Shown here: one piece after another, positions 13,701-28,546 of the stretch
How positions within the stretch are numbered: the first letter of the stretch is position 1
How the letters are laid out: every line of letters starts with the position of its first letter
Assembly (NCBI RefSeq): GCF_964204645.1
Contig: NC_134030.1
Span: 4,317,855 to 4,381,854, forward strand
Reading direction: 5' to 3'
DNA from: Tubulanus polymorphus
Taxonomy: Eukaryota > Nemertea > Palaeonemertea > Tubulaniformes > Tubulanidae
DNA length: 64,000 nt
Program-made: the position numbers and the translations under genes
Notes under the pieces: generated by a model
Told to the model about the DNA's origin: nothing
Database searches by the model: none
Seen by the model: only the letters and a program-made list of their open reading frames with translations

Positions 13701-14645
13701 GTGTGCTAATTTTACATGCACCAGCAAGCAGCAGTATTAAAGGAGGCCCTCAGTGATCTAACGCACTGACAATTCAGTTCGTTTGTCACGTTTCTACATG
13801 ACAGTTGAAGAAGGAAGGAGAAGGCTCCTGAACTCAATATCAACCCTAAACAGAGTGTATCAATTAACACCACCAGCAAGCAGCAGTATTAAAGGTGGTC
13901 ATCAGTGTTGTAACACACTGACAATGCAGTTTGTTTGTCACGTTTCTACATGACAGTTAAAGAAGGAAGGAAAAGGCTCCTGAACTCAATATCAACCCAA
14001 AACAGAGTGTATCAATTAACACCACCAGCAAGCAGCAGTATTAAAGGTGGTCATCAGTGTTGTAACACACTGACAATGCAGTTTGTTTGTCACGTTTCTA
14101 CATGACAGTTAAAGAAGGAAGGAGAAGGCTCCTGAACTCAATATCAACCCAAAACAGAGTGTATCAATTAACACCACCAGCAAGCAGCAGTATTAAAGGA
14201 GGCCATCAGTGTTGTAACACACTAACAATGCAGTTTGTTTGTCACGTTTCTATATGACAGTTGAAGAAGGAAGGAGGAGACTCCTTAACTCAATATCACC
14301 CCTTAAAAGTGGAATGATTAACATGGAGAAGGAACTTGCCAGCTTTTTAGATGGCCATAATGTGTAATTTGATAATGTTATTATGTAACAATTCATGATG
14401 TAATAATGGTTAATGTAATAATTTTTATTGTGATAATGTTTCATGTAATAATTCAAGAAGTTAAGGGAAGAAGGTAAGAATTACCACCCAGCAGCAACGA
14501 GCAGTATTAAAGGAGGCCATCAGTGTTGTATCACACTGACAATTCAGTTTGTTTGTCACGTTTCTACGTGACAGTTGAAGAAGGAAGGAGACTCCTGAAC
14601 TCAATATCACACCAAAACAGAGTGTGTCAGTGTTTTGTAAAAGTT
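7745..14645 (+). repeat. Large composite satellite with higher-order organisation (A, B, C and D units)
   Basis: Four unit types alternate. A (~160 bp) carries TTTCAATGATACAACCACCA and CAAAGCTATCGATGGATAGC. B (~150 bp) carries AGCAAGCAGCAGTATTAAAG, CAGTGTTGTAACACACTGAC and TGTCACGTTTCTACATGACA. C (~200 bp) carries ATGGAGAAGGAACTTGCCAG and TAATAATGTTTAATG runs. D carries CAGTGT-TTT-AACACTTAA. A-runs start near 7751, 9061, 11215 and 13455; C units start near 8512, 10555, 12840 and 14310; D blocks near 8965, 11070 and 13305 each precede an A-run. The order B-C-B-D-A repeats at about 2.0-2.3 kb. All open frames inside are short and not conserved between copies. Confidence 0.9.
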
Positions 14646-14647
14646 AA

Positions 14648-15905
14648 CTTTCATAAAGAGGCAGCAATCAGAGTTTTAAATCACTGACGACGATTAATGT
14701 CGACGATGATGCGAATTGGAAATTCATTTCAGCAGTAATCAACAGTATTTGGAAGTGACAGCAATCAGTGTTTTGAGTCACTGACAATTAACGTCGATGA
14801 TACTGCGAATTGGAAATTCATTTCAGCAGTAATCAACAGTATTTGGAAGTGACAGCAATCAGTGTTTTGAGTCACTGACAATTAACGTCGATGATACTGC
14901 GAATTGGAAATTCATTTCAGCAGTAATCAGCAGTATTTGGAAGAGGCAGCAATCAGTGTTTTGAGTCACTGACAATTAACGTCGATGATACTGCGAATTG
15001 GAAATTCATTTCAGCAGTAATCAGCAGTATTTGGAAGAGGCAGCAATCAGTGTTTTGAGTCACTGACAATTAACGTCGATGATACTGCGAATTGGAAATT
15101 CATTTCAGCAGTAATCAGCAGTATTTGGAAGAGGCAGCAATCAGTGTTTTGAGTCACTGACAATTAACGTCGATGATACTGCGAATTGGAAATTCATTTC
15201 AGCAGTAATCAGCAGTATTTGGAAAAGGCAGCAATCAGTGTTTTGAGTCACTGACAATTAACGTCGATGATACCGCGAATTGGAAATTCATTTCAGCAGT
15301 AATCAGCAGTATTTGGAAGAGGCAGCAATCAGTGTTTTGAGTCACTGACAATTAACGTCGATGATACTGCGAATTGGAAATTCATTTCAGCAGTAATCAG
15401 CAGTATTTGGAAAAGGCAGCAATCAGTGTTTTGAGTCACTGACAATTAACGTCGATGATACTGCGAATTGGAAATTCATTTCAGCAGTAATCAGCAGTAT
15501 TTGGAAAAGGCAGCAATCAGTGTTTTGAGTCACTGACAATTAACGTCGATGATACTGCGAATTGGAAATTCATTTCAGCAGTAATCAGCAGTATTTGGAA
15601 GAGGCAGCAATCAGTGTTTTGAGTCACTGACAATTAACGTCGATGATACTGCGAATTGGAAATTCATTTCAGCAGTAATCAGCAGTATTTGGAAAAGGCG
15701 GCAATCAGTGTTTTGAGTCACTGACAATTAACGTCGATGATACTGCAAATTGGAAATTCATTTCAGCAGTAATCAGCAGTATTTGGAAGTAGCAGCAATC
15801 AGTGTTTTGAGTCACTGACAATTAACGTCGATGATACTGCGAATTGGAAATTCATTTCAGCAGCAATCAACAGTATTTGGAAGTGGCAGCAATCAGTGTT
15901 TTGAG
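14648..15905 (+). repeat. Homogeneous 94-bp tandem array, about 13 copies
   Basis: The period is exactly 94 bp (for example the GAGGCAGCAATCAGTG block at 14943 and again at 15037). The unit holds CAGTGTTTTGAGTCACTGAC, then ACGTCGATGATACTGCGAAT, then CAGTAATCAGCAGTATTTGG. Copies are nearly identical in the middle, with diverged first and last units, as expected from unequal exchange. The segments CAGCAGTATT-GAGG and CAGTG-N8-CACTGACAAT resemble the B unit of the neighbouring satellite, so the array probably arose from it. Confidence 0.92.
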
Positions 15906-16849
15906 TCTCTTGTACTTGAAATTTCAAGAACGAGTAGATAGGAGATCCCAAATCTCAACATCATCCCTAGGATGGAGGAGGAGGAGAAAATTCATAATTC
16001 TTTTAAGTATACCTTATTATTTCATACCTACTATTCATTTAAAATATCTGTTAAAAGAGTGAAGAAGGTCATATCAACTAGCCAGTATCATAGTTATTGA
16101 TTATTCGTCAACATCGGACAATAATTGTAGGACAGGTAGTGATTTAAAAAGTTTACAAGCGCCACCCGTACAGTGCCCCCTAGAGATCAAATTGGGAAAA
16201 TGGCTCTGTAACTTTTTAGCCCTTGGCCCATAGAATCTACATACCAAGTTTCGTCAAGATCAGAAAAGAACTGTAGCACTAGTAGCAAATTGAAGCATAA
16301 GTTGACGGATGGACAGACCGACGGACGGACAGACGACGACGGGTAATCCCCTAACCCATCAAAACCCATAAAAACTCATTGGAAAGCGGGTTTCATTGAA
16401 TATCCCTTCCCCAAATATACCAATTTCAAATTTCAATGTAATACGGCTAGCATCAGGCTTAAAAATGTTTTTTGCGGCATAAATACCCACAAGAAAGCCA
16501 TTTTGTTTCTGATCAAAAAATGTTTTTGAGATGGTGAAATAAAGGGTATTATAAATGTATAACCAAAAATCAAGACGAGAAAAAATATGCAAAATGTACT
16601 TATTTTGACCGAGAAACAACAAAGGCTGGCAGTCCGTTATCTTAATTCTGATAAGGGCCAATACTTAAGATTTGTTTACTGAATATTGAATTTCAACTAA
16701 AAAAACTATTCTGACAATTCTGATTTCTCAATGTATCATTTTATTGAAGTATTCACAGAAACCAAAACCAATAGAAACCGAACAATCAACAATCAGCAGT
16801 TTGTAGAATAACCAGACAGCGCCTACAGTTAACAATAATAAGTACTGTG
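15906..16849. other. Spacer with a GACGGACGGACAGACG-containing interspersed repeat
   Basis: Around 16180..16370 lies an ACCAAGTTTCGTCAAGATCA block followed by GACGGATGGACAGACCGACG and more GACGGACGGACAG. I recall this arrangement as the end of interspersed repeats common in lophotrochozoan genomes. The rest of the stretch has no supported gene. Confidence 0.5.
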
Positions 16850-17195
16850 CGTGGATGCGCTGGTATCACTGGTACTGGCTTGATGCACTGGTATCACTGG
16901 TACTGGGATGATGTACTGGTATCACTGGTACTGGGATGATGCACTGGTATCACTGGTACTGGGATGATGTACTGGTATCACTGGTACTGGGATGATGCAC
17001 TGGTATCACTGGTACTGGGATGATGCGCTGGTATCACTGGTACTGGGATGATGCACTGGTATCACTGGTACTGGGATGATGCGCTGGTATCACTGGTACT
17101 GAAATGATGTAGTGGTATTACTGGTACTGGGATGATGCGCTGGTATCATTGGTGCTGGCTTGATACGCTGGTATCACTGGTACTGGGATGATTAT
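16850..17195 (+). repeat. 28-bp minisatellite, about 12 copies
   Basis: The unit is GATGATGCACTGGTATCACT followed by GGTACTGG, with variants TGCGCTGG and TGTACTGG. Within each unit the motif ACTGGTAT-CACTGGTACTGG is itself a near duplication. No coding frame is preserved. Confidence 0.9.
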
Positions 17196-18730
17196 ACACT
17201 GCAACTGGGTTGGTGTGGGTTGATAGTACTTAAACTGTAGTAATGAAGAAGGCGGCCAATCTCACTACTGACTACCTAGTATCAGGTGCTGAACTCAGAA
17301 GCGGTGCTGCGACGTAGCATAACCAATTCATAGCCGGCTTCAAACAAATTCATTCTTAATAGAATAAACACATTTTCATCTACGTCGTCATAAAAAAACC
17401 AATATAAATCATTAAATAATGAATAAATGAGAGATCGATTATACTTACATTTAGTACATTGTTATTGTACGTTGCGCAATTATTCAAACTTTCTCCCACA
17501 ACCAGGTGACTTCATATAAATCAATCAAATCCATTTACTACAGAATATCAAATATATTTTCATTCAATCATAAAACAAAACATCATTAAACAGTGAATAA
17601 TGAATAATAATTGGAATCTAGGCCTATTTCACAAATACCGATATTTACAAGATATTTCAAATGAATCACTACTTACCCCTCGAATATTGAATCCATCACC
17701 GGAATAATTCACTGACACTGTCAATATAATGACAGCTACTTCCCCGCAGGAAAAAATGCTCATAGGCTGGAAAAACACTAGGCTGGGGTTGCTAGGCTTA
17801 TGAATGGATAAATATTTGGATCCGGTACCTACCGTAGCTTTTTAGGCCTAATTGAAAATAATTCTTTCAACAAAATAGAAACCTTTTCTAACTTGCAATA
17901 TAATGAGTTTCATCAATTAAACAGTTTCAAACTGTTTATTTGCCGTTTTCTGAAAGGAATTAAACAGCATCAATGATACATGCTTGGAGCGCATGATGGA
18001 AATTCTTTACAAACGGCACGTCAAATTTGGACCCGGAAATAGGTTTTTACATCATTATAATAAATCCCATCCATCAGAGTCACATTCTATTAAATTCAAT
18101 TCAATTTTGTTCCGTGAATATTTGTGTCGAGAGACGGAAAGGAAATTCTATGTCGAGACATCAAGGATAGTTTTATCGTTATTACTTCAGTTAATTTACT
18201 GTTTTAATGCAGATATAGAAATAATTGTCTTTCCTTATTGAATGTTTCTAAATTTTTTACTTTTCAATAGAATAATTTAGATTCTACCTAGAATGAAATA
18301 TTTAAGATCAGTAAAATTGAAAAAAAAATATATATTTGAGATATTGAAACGCCGATATTTTTGTGATCACTTTTGAGATTAAGAGTTGAAATAATTGAAC
18401 TTTCAAAGTGACTGAGGTATTCAAATGAATAGAAAAATTATCTGAATAGAATTGGATAAGTCAGTTTAGATATTCTAGTTTAAGATTTCGGATTTGAGAA
18501 ATATTTAAATGAAATTTCAGAGATTTGTGCTAGATATGTTGTGTATTTGATATAACCAAGATAAGTATATTTGAGGCATACTAATTGAGATAAGGTAATG
18601 AGTAAAAACTTACTTAAATTGAGGAACAGGTCGAGTGCCCCGCCATTTTTCAGCACCTCGACCTGTACGGATTTCAGCACGTCGAATAAAAAGTTACATG
18701 ACATGATTGTTGTAGTTTTTGTAGTAAGTT
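17196..18730. other. Intergenic stretch without recognised gene
   Basis: AT-rich sequence. On the minus strand near 18614..18706 an ATG (MSCNFLFDVLKSVQVEVL) is followed by a good GTAAGT donor, but no homologue is recognised and no partner exon was found. Confidence 0.4.
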
Positions 18731-18734
18731 GTCG

Positions 18735-18955
18735 ACGTTGTTGTAGGTTCCGTAGAAGGTTCTGTTGTAGAAGGTTCTGTTGTAGAAGGTTCTGTTGTAG
18801 AAGCTTCTCACGGTTGTCGAAGGTTCTGTTGTAGAAGGTTCTGTTGTCGAAGGTTCTGTTGTAGAATGTTCTGTTGTAGAAGGTTCTGTTGTAGACTGTT
18901 CTTCTTGTTGTAGGTTCTCTGATTGCTGCTGCTGCTGCTACTGCTGCTGCAATAT
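18735..18955. repeat. 15-bp minisatellite (GTTCTGTTGTAGAAG) followed by a CTG-rich microsatellite
   Basis: About ten copies of the 15-bp unit run to about 18915, followed by CTGCTG repeats at 18927..18950. Because the unit is a multiple of three it stays open in several frames. On the minus strand one frame reads Ser-Thr-Thr-Glu-Pro repeats. An in-frame TAG precedes that frame just inside the possible acceptor at 18947, so it is not supported as a protein. Confidence 0.8.
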
Positions 18956-19093
18956 TGATAAAAGAAAATAATTAATACCAAGATATCAAATCAAATCAAT
19001 CAAGAAACATTTCATCGACAGGAAAAAATAAAATGGACGCAGTTAAGCATACCGGAAAATGGCCGAACTGGAAAGAGTGACCCCGTGACCGGG

Positions 19094-19122
19094 CCTTATA
19101 TACCGACACCGGTGTGACGTCA
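19094..19122 (-). promoter_or_regulatory. Candidate minus-strand promoter: CRE plus TATA box
   Basis: Read on the minus strand, a perfect TGACGTCA (19115..19122) is followed 12 bases later by TATATAAGG (19094..19102). The spacing and order are those of a classic CRE-TATA promoter. Transcription would start near 19065..19075 and run through the CTG repeat and 15-bp minisatellite. A pyrimidine-rich acceptor (CAATATTGCAG) lies at about 18947. No convincing protein follows, so the transcript could be non-coding or its exons may be unrecognised. Confidence 0.4.
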
Positions 19123-19134
19123 TATTACACAATA

Positions 19135-21780
19135 CTGACCAATGACAAGTAACTTGACATTCCCGCCGAGAAGTCAAAGAATGAAATTATTGCCACCGAA
19201 TTGCCATTAGATTCGAATCCTGCAAACGGAACGATGGTTGATTTTCTATTAAGGGGTGCCTTCACGTTGGAAAGCGCCGATGCCCGGGCCACACCAGTCT
19301 ACTTAGTTTTGTGGCCAATTTAACACACCGTAAATCGGGGTGACTTGAGACGCTTATTTATGATTTTTTCATATGCAGCTCGAGGACCTACTAACAATCT
19401 ACCCAAATGATGATTATTTGAACAACAATTGGTCCCTCTTCAGTTCTAGGCGTGATGAAAAAATGTGTCTAATGATTTTCTAATTTTTTTTATTCAGAAA
19501 CAACTGTCTCATGTCACCCCAAATTTGCTGTAAATAAAAGTCTGTTTGATTTTACGCCGATAATTTGATTCTGTTTGTTCACCAGTTGCAGACTTTAAGC
19601 AGCTTATACAACTGTGGAAATATTGGATTCAAAACTCAGTAGAACTGGATCCAGTGTAGAACTGAACCGCTGACTACGGCGTATTATTAGAAATCAAATA
19701 AGGCCAGAAAATTTGAAGGAACTCGCTGCTTTTGCTTTTGATGGCTGATCGGGTCTTATCTAAAGGTCGTACTCAAGCTGGTCAGGGATCGAGTTCAACT
19801 AATACACCTTTAACCTGTGGAAACAGTAGGATATTATGTACAGCCTTGCGCCGATAATCAAGTCTTTTTACTTTGGATCATTTAACCAATCCGTGAAATT
19901 GATTGTCCGACAACTATTTCCTAAAAATGTTGAAAGTCTCTTAAACTCTCCCAAGACCGACTGATGTGCATGGAATGTATGGTGACATTTGAAATTACCA
20001 CAGGCAGCCGTTATCAATATAACTTTTTGAATTCATCGTGGGGAAAAAACCAAACTTTTTGAATTCTGGATCTTAGGTAGAGAGTCTAGATAATTCAAGA
20101 TCCATAGCGTATTTGCTAAGGTCCAAATTTTGTTGAAAATAACCCCTCTCGCCTAAAACATCACGCTGGCCATGCTTAACAATGCAGGCCCAACTTAAAA
20201 GAATAGCTCTTAAGAAAGAGTTGCCTTATCAAAATACTCAATTTTGGAATAAGTCGAAATCATTTTTCAATGAATAGGCCTAATTCCAAAATATTCAGTA
20301 TTAATGGAAATGGAAATTTATTCGAAGACTAATGTTTCAGTCCACTGGAAATCCACTGCCAAATTTTCCTTGAGATCTGAGAGTAGGGTATAGGCTAATA
20401 TTTTCATTAGATAGAATAGGTTTGCGGATTTCTACTTCATCATATTTAGAAATATTCTGGGAAGGATTAGCCATGCATTTACATTATCTGATGCTGTACT
20501 ATATATACATCATCGCTCCGTCATGCCGAGTTATACATTTCACATCAACCAGTATGCAGCTGTTCAGTGTATACACTCTATATCTGAATACGAGGCTGGA
20601 ATAACATGCTCACTTCACGTAGACTGGACTCACTAGATAAGATTAGAATCAGAATGACAAAAATACAACTGAATACGAATTTCGACATCCTTTAATATCG
20701 CTATCTCTCAGAAGATAAATCATTCATAGCGAACTACGGTCTCAACAGAATGTCAACACGAATTACAACAATCCTGTTCTTGGCAAAATGAGAGTTGAGA
20801 AAGTCTTGGCCTCCGTTAAACCACAAAAGCAACGAAGACAATTTTGTTTTAAAAATCTGTATTTCCCAATGTGACTTTTGATATAATTTTTCGTTGTTAT
20901 CGAAAAGAAACGACAAAATTTACACCATAAACAAAATTTGACACTAAGTTCCAAGATATGATTCAAAAGTAATAAAAAATAAACTACTAAGATTATATTA
21001 GCACATATTTTCCTCATTGAAATATGACCTACAAACCAATCAACCCAAACATTTCATTTTGCGAAAACTTTCGGTACATGTCCTTGATGCATGCAATACT
21101 TGGTTGAATTCATCAGTTCATCAGTAGAACACACTTGGATTTAAGTGAATAACGTTACAAAAAATAAAATTATACTGTGGAATACTTTAACAGCAGTCTT
21201 TATCAAAGCCTAAAGTTATTTATAGCACACAAATAGATTCACAAAATACATTCGGAAAAATACACGAAATTCAGCATCTTAACAATTAGCAATGGGAAAA
21301 CAGAACATTACTATACTTCATACAGAACCAAGAATTTTGTAAGATTCCTCTGAAAAACATTGACACTAAACAAGATCGCTAATAACACCGGTAATAAGAC
21401 GGTTGAAAATACTGACAATTTTTACCATAACCTCTCATATCGGACAAGTGTAAGATTTTCAATTACAACATAACTTATCTACTCAATGCACAGAACACCT
21501 TACTACATAAAGAAAACACCTACAATAGTCTAACTGGTTTTACTATCAGATACGGAACAGATACGGATGACCAGGAAGAACCACGGCAAGAAAACCTTGC
21601 TCATAATGCAGCCAAATGAAGACACAATATTCCACAAAAATCAACAGAAACATTTGAAACATTAGTATCATGTGAATTGGACGAGGTTTTGAAAAGCGAA
21701 ACTACCGAACCATTAGTAAACTTATTGATATATCTTAAGTGAACTCTGCCATCAGATCTTTTCATTTGTTGGTGTGTGAT
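19135..21780. other. Intergenic stretch, no recognised gene; 3' flank of CBS
   Basis: Only short chance frames are present. The dispersed repeat partnered with 2620..2740 lies at about 20529..20640. The stretch from about 21100 to 21781 is probably CBS 3' UTR and flank, though I saw no clear minus-strand AATAAA. Confidence 0.45.
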
Positions 21781-21781
21781 A

Positions 21782-26340
<4,559 letters not shown>

Positions 26341-26347
26341 GTCTTAT

Positions 26348-26825
26348 CTGAAATATAAAACAATAATGCAGATTTTCAACAGGATATGTAAATTCACAAT
26401 GAACTTAATTTGGCAAACAATGACCACAATGAATTATTTATTATTTGAGCAAATGCCAATAGGCTTATAGAAGCCTATTGGCATTTGCTCAAATAATAAA
26501 TAGTTCAGAAAACCAGATTTGAAATCCCTTCAGATAGGTCATTTACGAGAAATTTTTGTTCACCAGAATGAATTTCCTATATGTGTGTGGTTCACGCATG
26601 AATGGATGAATGATTGGCGAAAGGTTAAAGGCCACAGCCTGCCTACACTTACAGCCAAGCAGAAAATAAAGCACTTGCATCAGGGTCGACAAAGTTAATG
26701 TAAATTTCAGAGGGCCACAAATTGACCGAGGTAGAGGTCGTGAACAGAAATAAAACGATAAGATTAAGAACGACCTCCAGACACAACAATCACAATTGCA
26801 AGGAAACACACGTCAAACACACGAC
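26348..26825. other. CBS upstream region, likely untranslated exon and promoter
   Basis: A splice acceptor (TATATTTCAG on the minus strand) sits directly before the CBS start exon, so a 5' untranslated exon should lie here or beyond. A 30-bp inverted repeat around 26447..26505 (GAGCAAATGCCAATAGGCTT and its complement) is visible. I could not place the transcription start. Confidence 0.35.
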
Positions 26826-26833
26826 GACGACAC

Positions 26834-27992
26834 GTCCACAGGGGCTCGTTACGATAGCTGGGGGTCCAAAATCAAAGATTTGACCCAGTATCCTAGGTAC
26901 CACCTATAAAAAAAGAAAAGGGAGCTAACATTTTGACATACTAGAATTGACCTTCTCATTTCAATCGCTCATAACTTCGTAACCCATCGACCGATTCGCT
27001 CGAAATTGGTTTCGTTTCATTCCTAAGAGGTTACTTTTTCGTTTGAGACCTTCCGCGACAAAATCGGATAAGAGACACCCGAGAAATCACGACTCAAATC
27101 CGAAAAAACGAGTCAAAATGGCCAAAGCCGGAATTACTAGGACGTCTCGGAGTAGTCGATTCCCAACGAAAAACGATGAGTTGACGCGGTTCCCGGACGT
27201 TAATCTTCACATATCATACATCGCTGGAAAGCTTATGAACTGACCTTATTGAAAAATGCGTTTATTTGATAATCCGTTCCGAAACCGGCGACAAGCGAGG
27301 TGATAATACGCACCGAACCGATAAATACGCACTTTAAGCGTCACTGAACCGCCATTGAGGGTGTGACGTCACGGGCTCTGAGGACTGATAAATTCGCGAT
27401 ACGTGATTGGTCGACTGAATATGTCAATTATCTAGCGTTGCATGCTGGGATTTCTCATGACGTCACGCAGTTAATGGCGGCCGGAATACACTTGGAAATC
27501 GTATTTATCGCATCAATCTGGATTATCAGCTCGCCAGTCGCGGGTATCGGAACGGATTATCAAATAAACGCGTCTGTCAATAAGGTCAGTTCATAAGCTT
27601 TCCAGCGATGTATGATATGTGAAGATTAACGTCCGGGAACCGCGTCAAATCATCGTTTTTCGTCGGAAATTGAGCACTTCAAGCCGTCCTAGTAATTCCG
27701 GCTTTGGATATTTTGACCCGTTTTTTCGGATTTGAGTCGTGATTTCTCGGGCGTCTCCGGTCCGATTTCATCGGGGAAGGTCTCAAACGAAAAAGTCACC
27801 TCTTGGGAATGAAACGAATCTAATTTCGTGTAAATCGGTCGATCGGTTACGAAGTTATGAGGGGTTGAAATGAGAAGGTCAATTCTTGTATGTCAAAATG
27901 TTAGCTCCCTTTTCTTTTTTTATAGGTGGTACCTAGGATACTGGGTCAAATCTTTGATTTTGGACCCCCAGCTATCGTAACGAGCCCCTGTG
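26834..27992. mobile_element. Non-autonomous fold-back DNA transposon, hAT-like, with perfect 8-bp target duplication
   Basis: The 1159-bp element starts CACAGGGGCTCGTTACGATA and ends with its reverse complement. It is flanked on both sides by GACACGTC (26826..26833 and 27993..28000), an 8-bp target-site duplication. The inverted arms run about 540 bp each (26834..27372 and 27457..27992) around a spacer of about 85 bp. Arms differ by scattered substitutions but keep the same order. Eight-base duplications with CA-GGGG-type ends are the hAT signature. No transposase is encoded. It lies between the divergent CBS and PP2A-A genes. Confidence 0.88.
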
Positions 27993-28546
27993 GACACGTC
28001 AGTCAGTCAACTGAATTCATGTTTCGTGGTTGATTGACGGAATGTCATGGATACATTTTATAAATACGCAAGAACGAAATAAAGATTAGCATACAAAATA
28101 GATAATCAGCAAGTTCACTAACGTATTTAATGCATTTTTAGTGTATTTACAGAAGACAGACCTGTCGAATCGTGTTTACTCTTCCTGGTTCTGTTAAAAA
28201 GGGTCCATGGTCATGCCTAATCATTGGACATCGGCTTCGGGCATCGGAGTAAGCACTCTTCCCCGATTCGGGTATTATCGGAGTCACCCATTTCTGGACA
28301 ATTAAGTGTAGCAAATTAACTCCAGGCGGGGTTCGAGTCCCATTTAAACATTTTATCAGCTGTGACTAGCAATGGCACCCGGTCATCGACAATCTGTGTG
28401 ATAACTCGAGTAAACCATGATATTTTAAAAATATAATGGGTATTACCATGAGGATATCTAAAAAAAATCAATATACTGCGACAATTGGTGGTTTTGCAGT
28501 AATTTAAAAATTTCATTGAATTTGCATTGAGCTGTCAAATTTCAAA

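Noticed and set aside
7745-15905. CRISPR-like array
   Set aside because: Units are contiguous satellite monomers without unique spacers, and the genome is clearly animal.
27043-27596. Two plus-strand frames of 66 and 77 codons
   Set aside because: Both fall within the fold-back element and show no transposase motif; they are chance frames.
28320-28345. GGGGTTCGAGTCCC, a Pol III B-box-like sequence
   Set aside because: No A box at a suitable distance and no cloverleaf pairing could be drawn, so it is not a tRNA gene; at most a SINE scrap.
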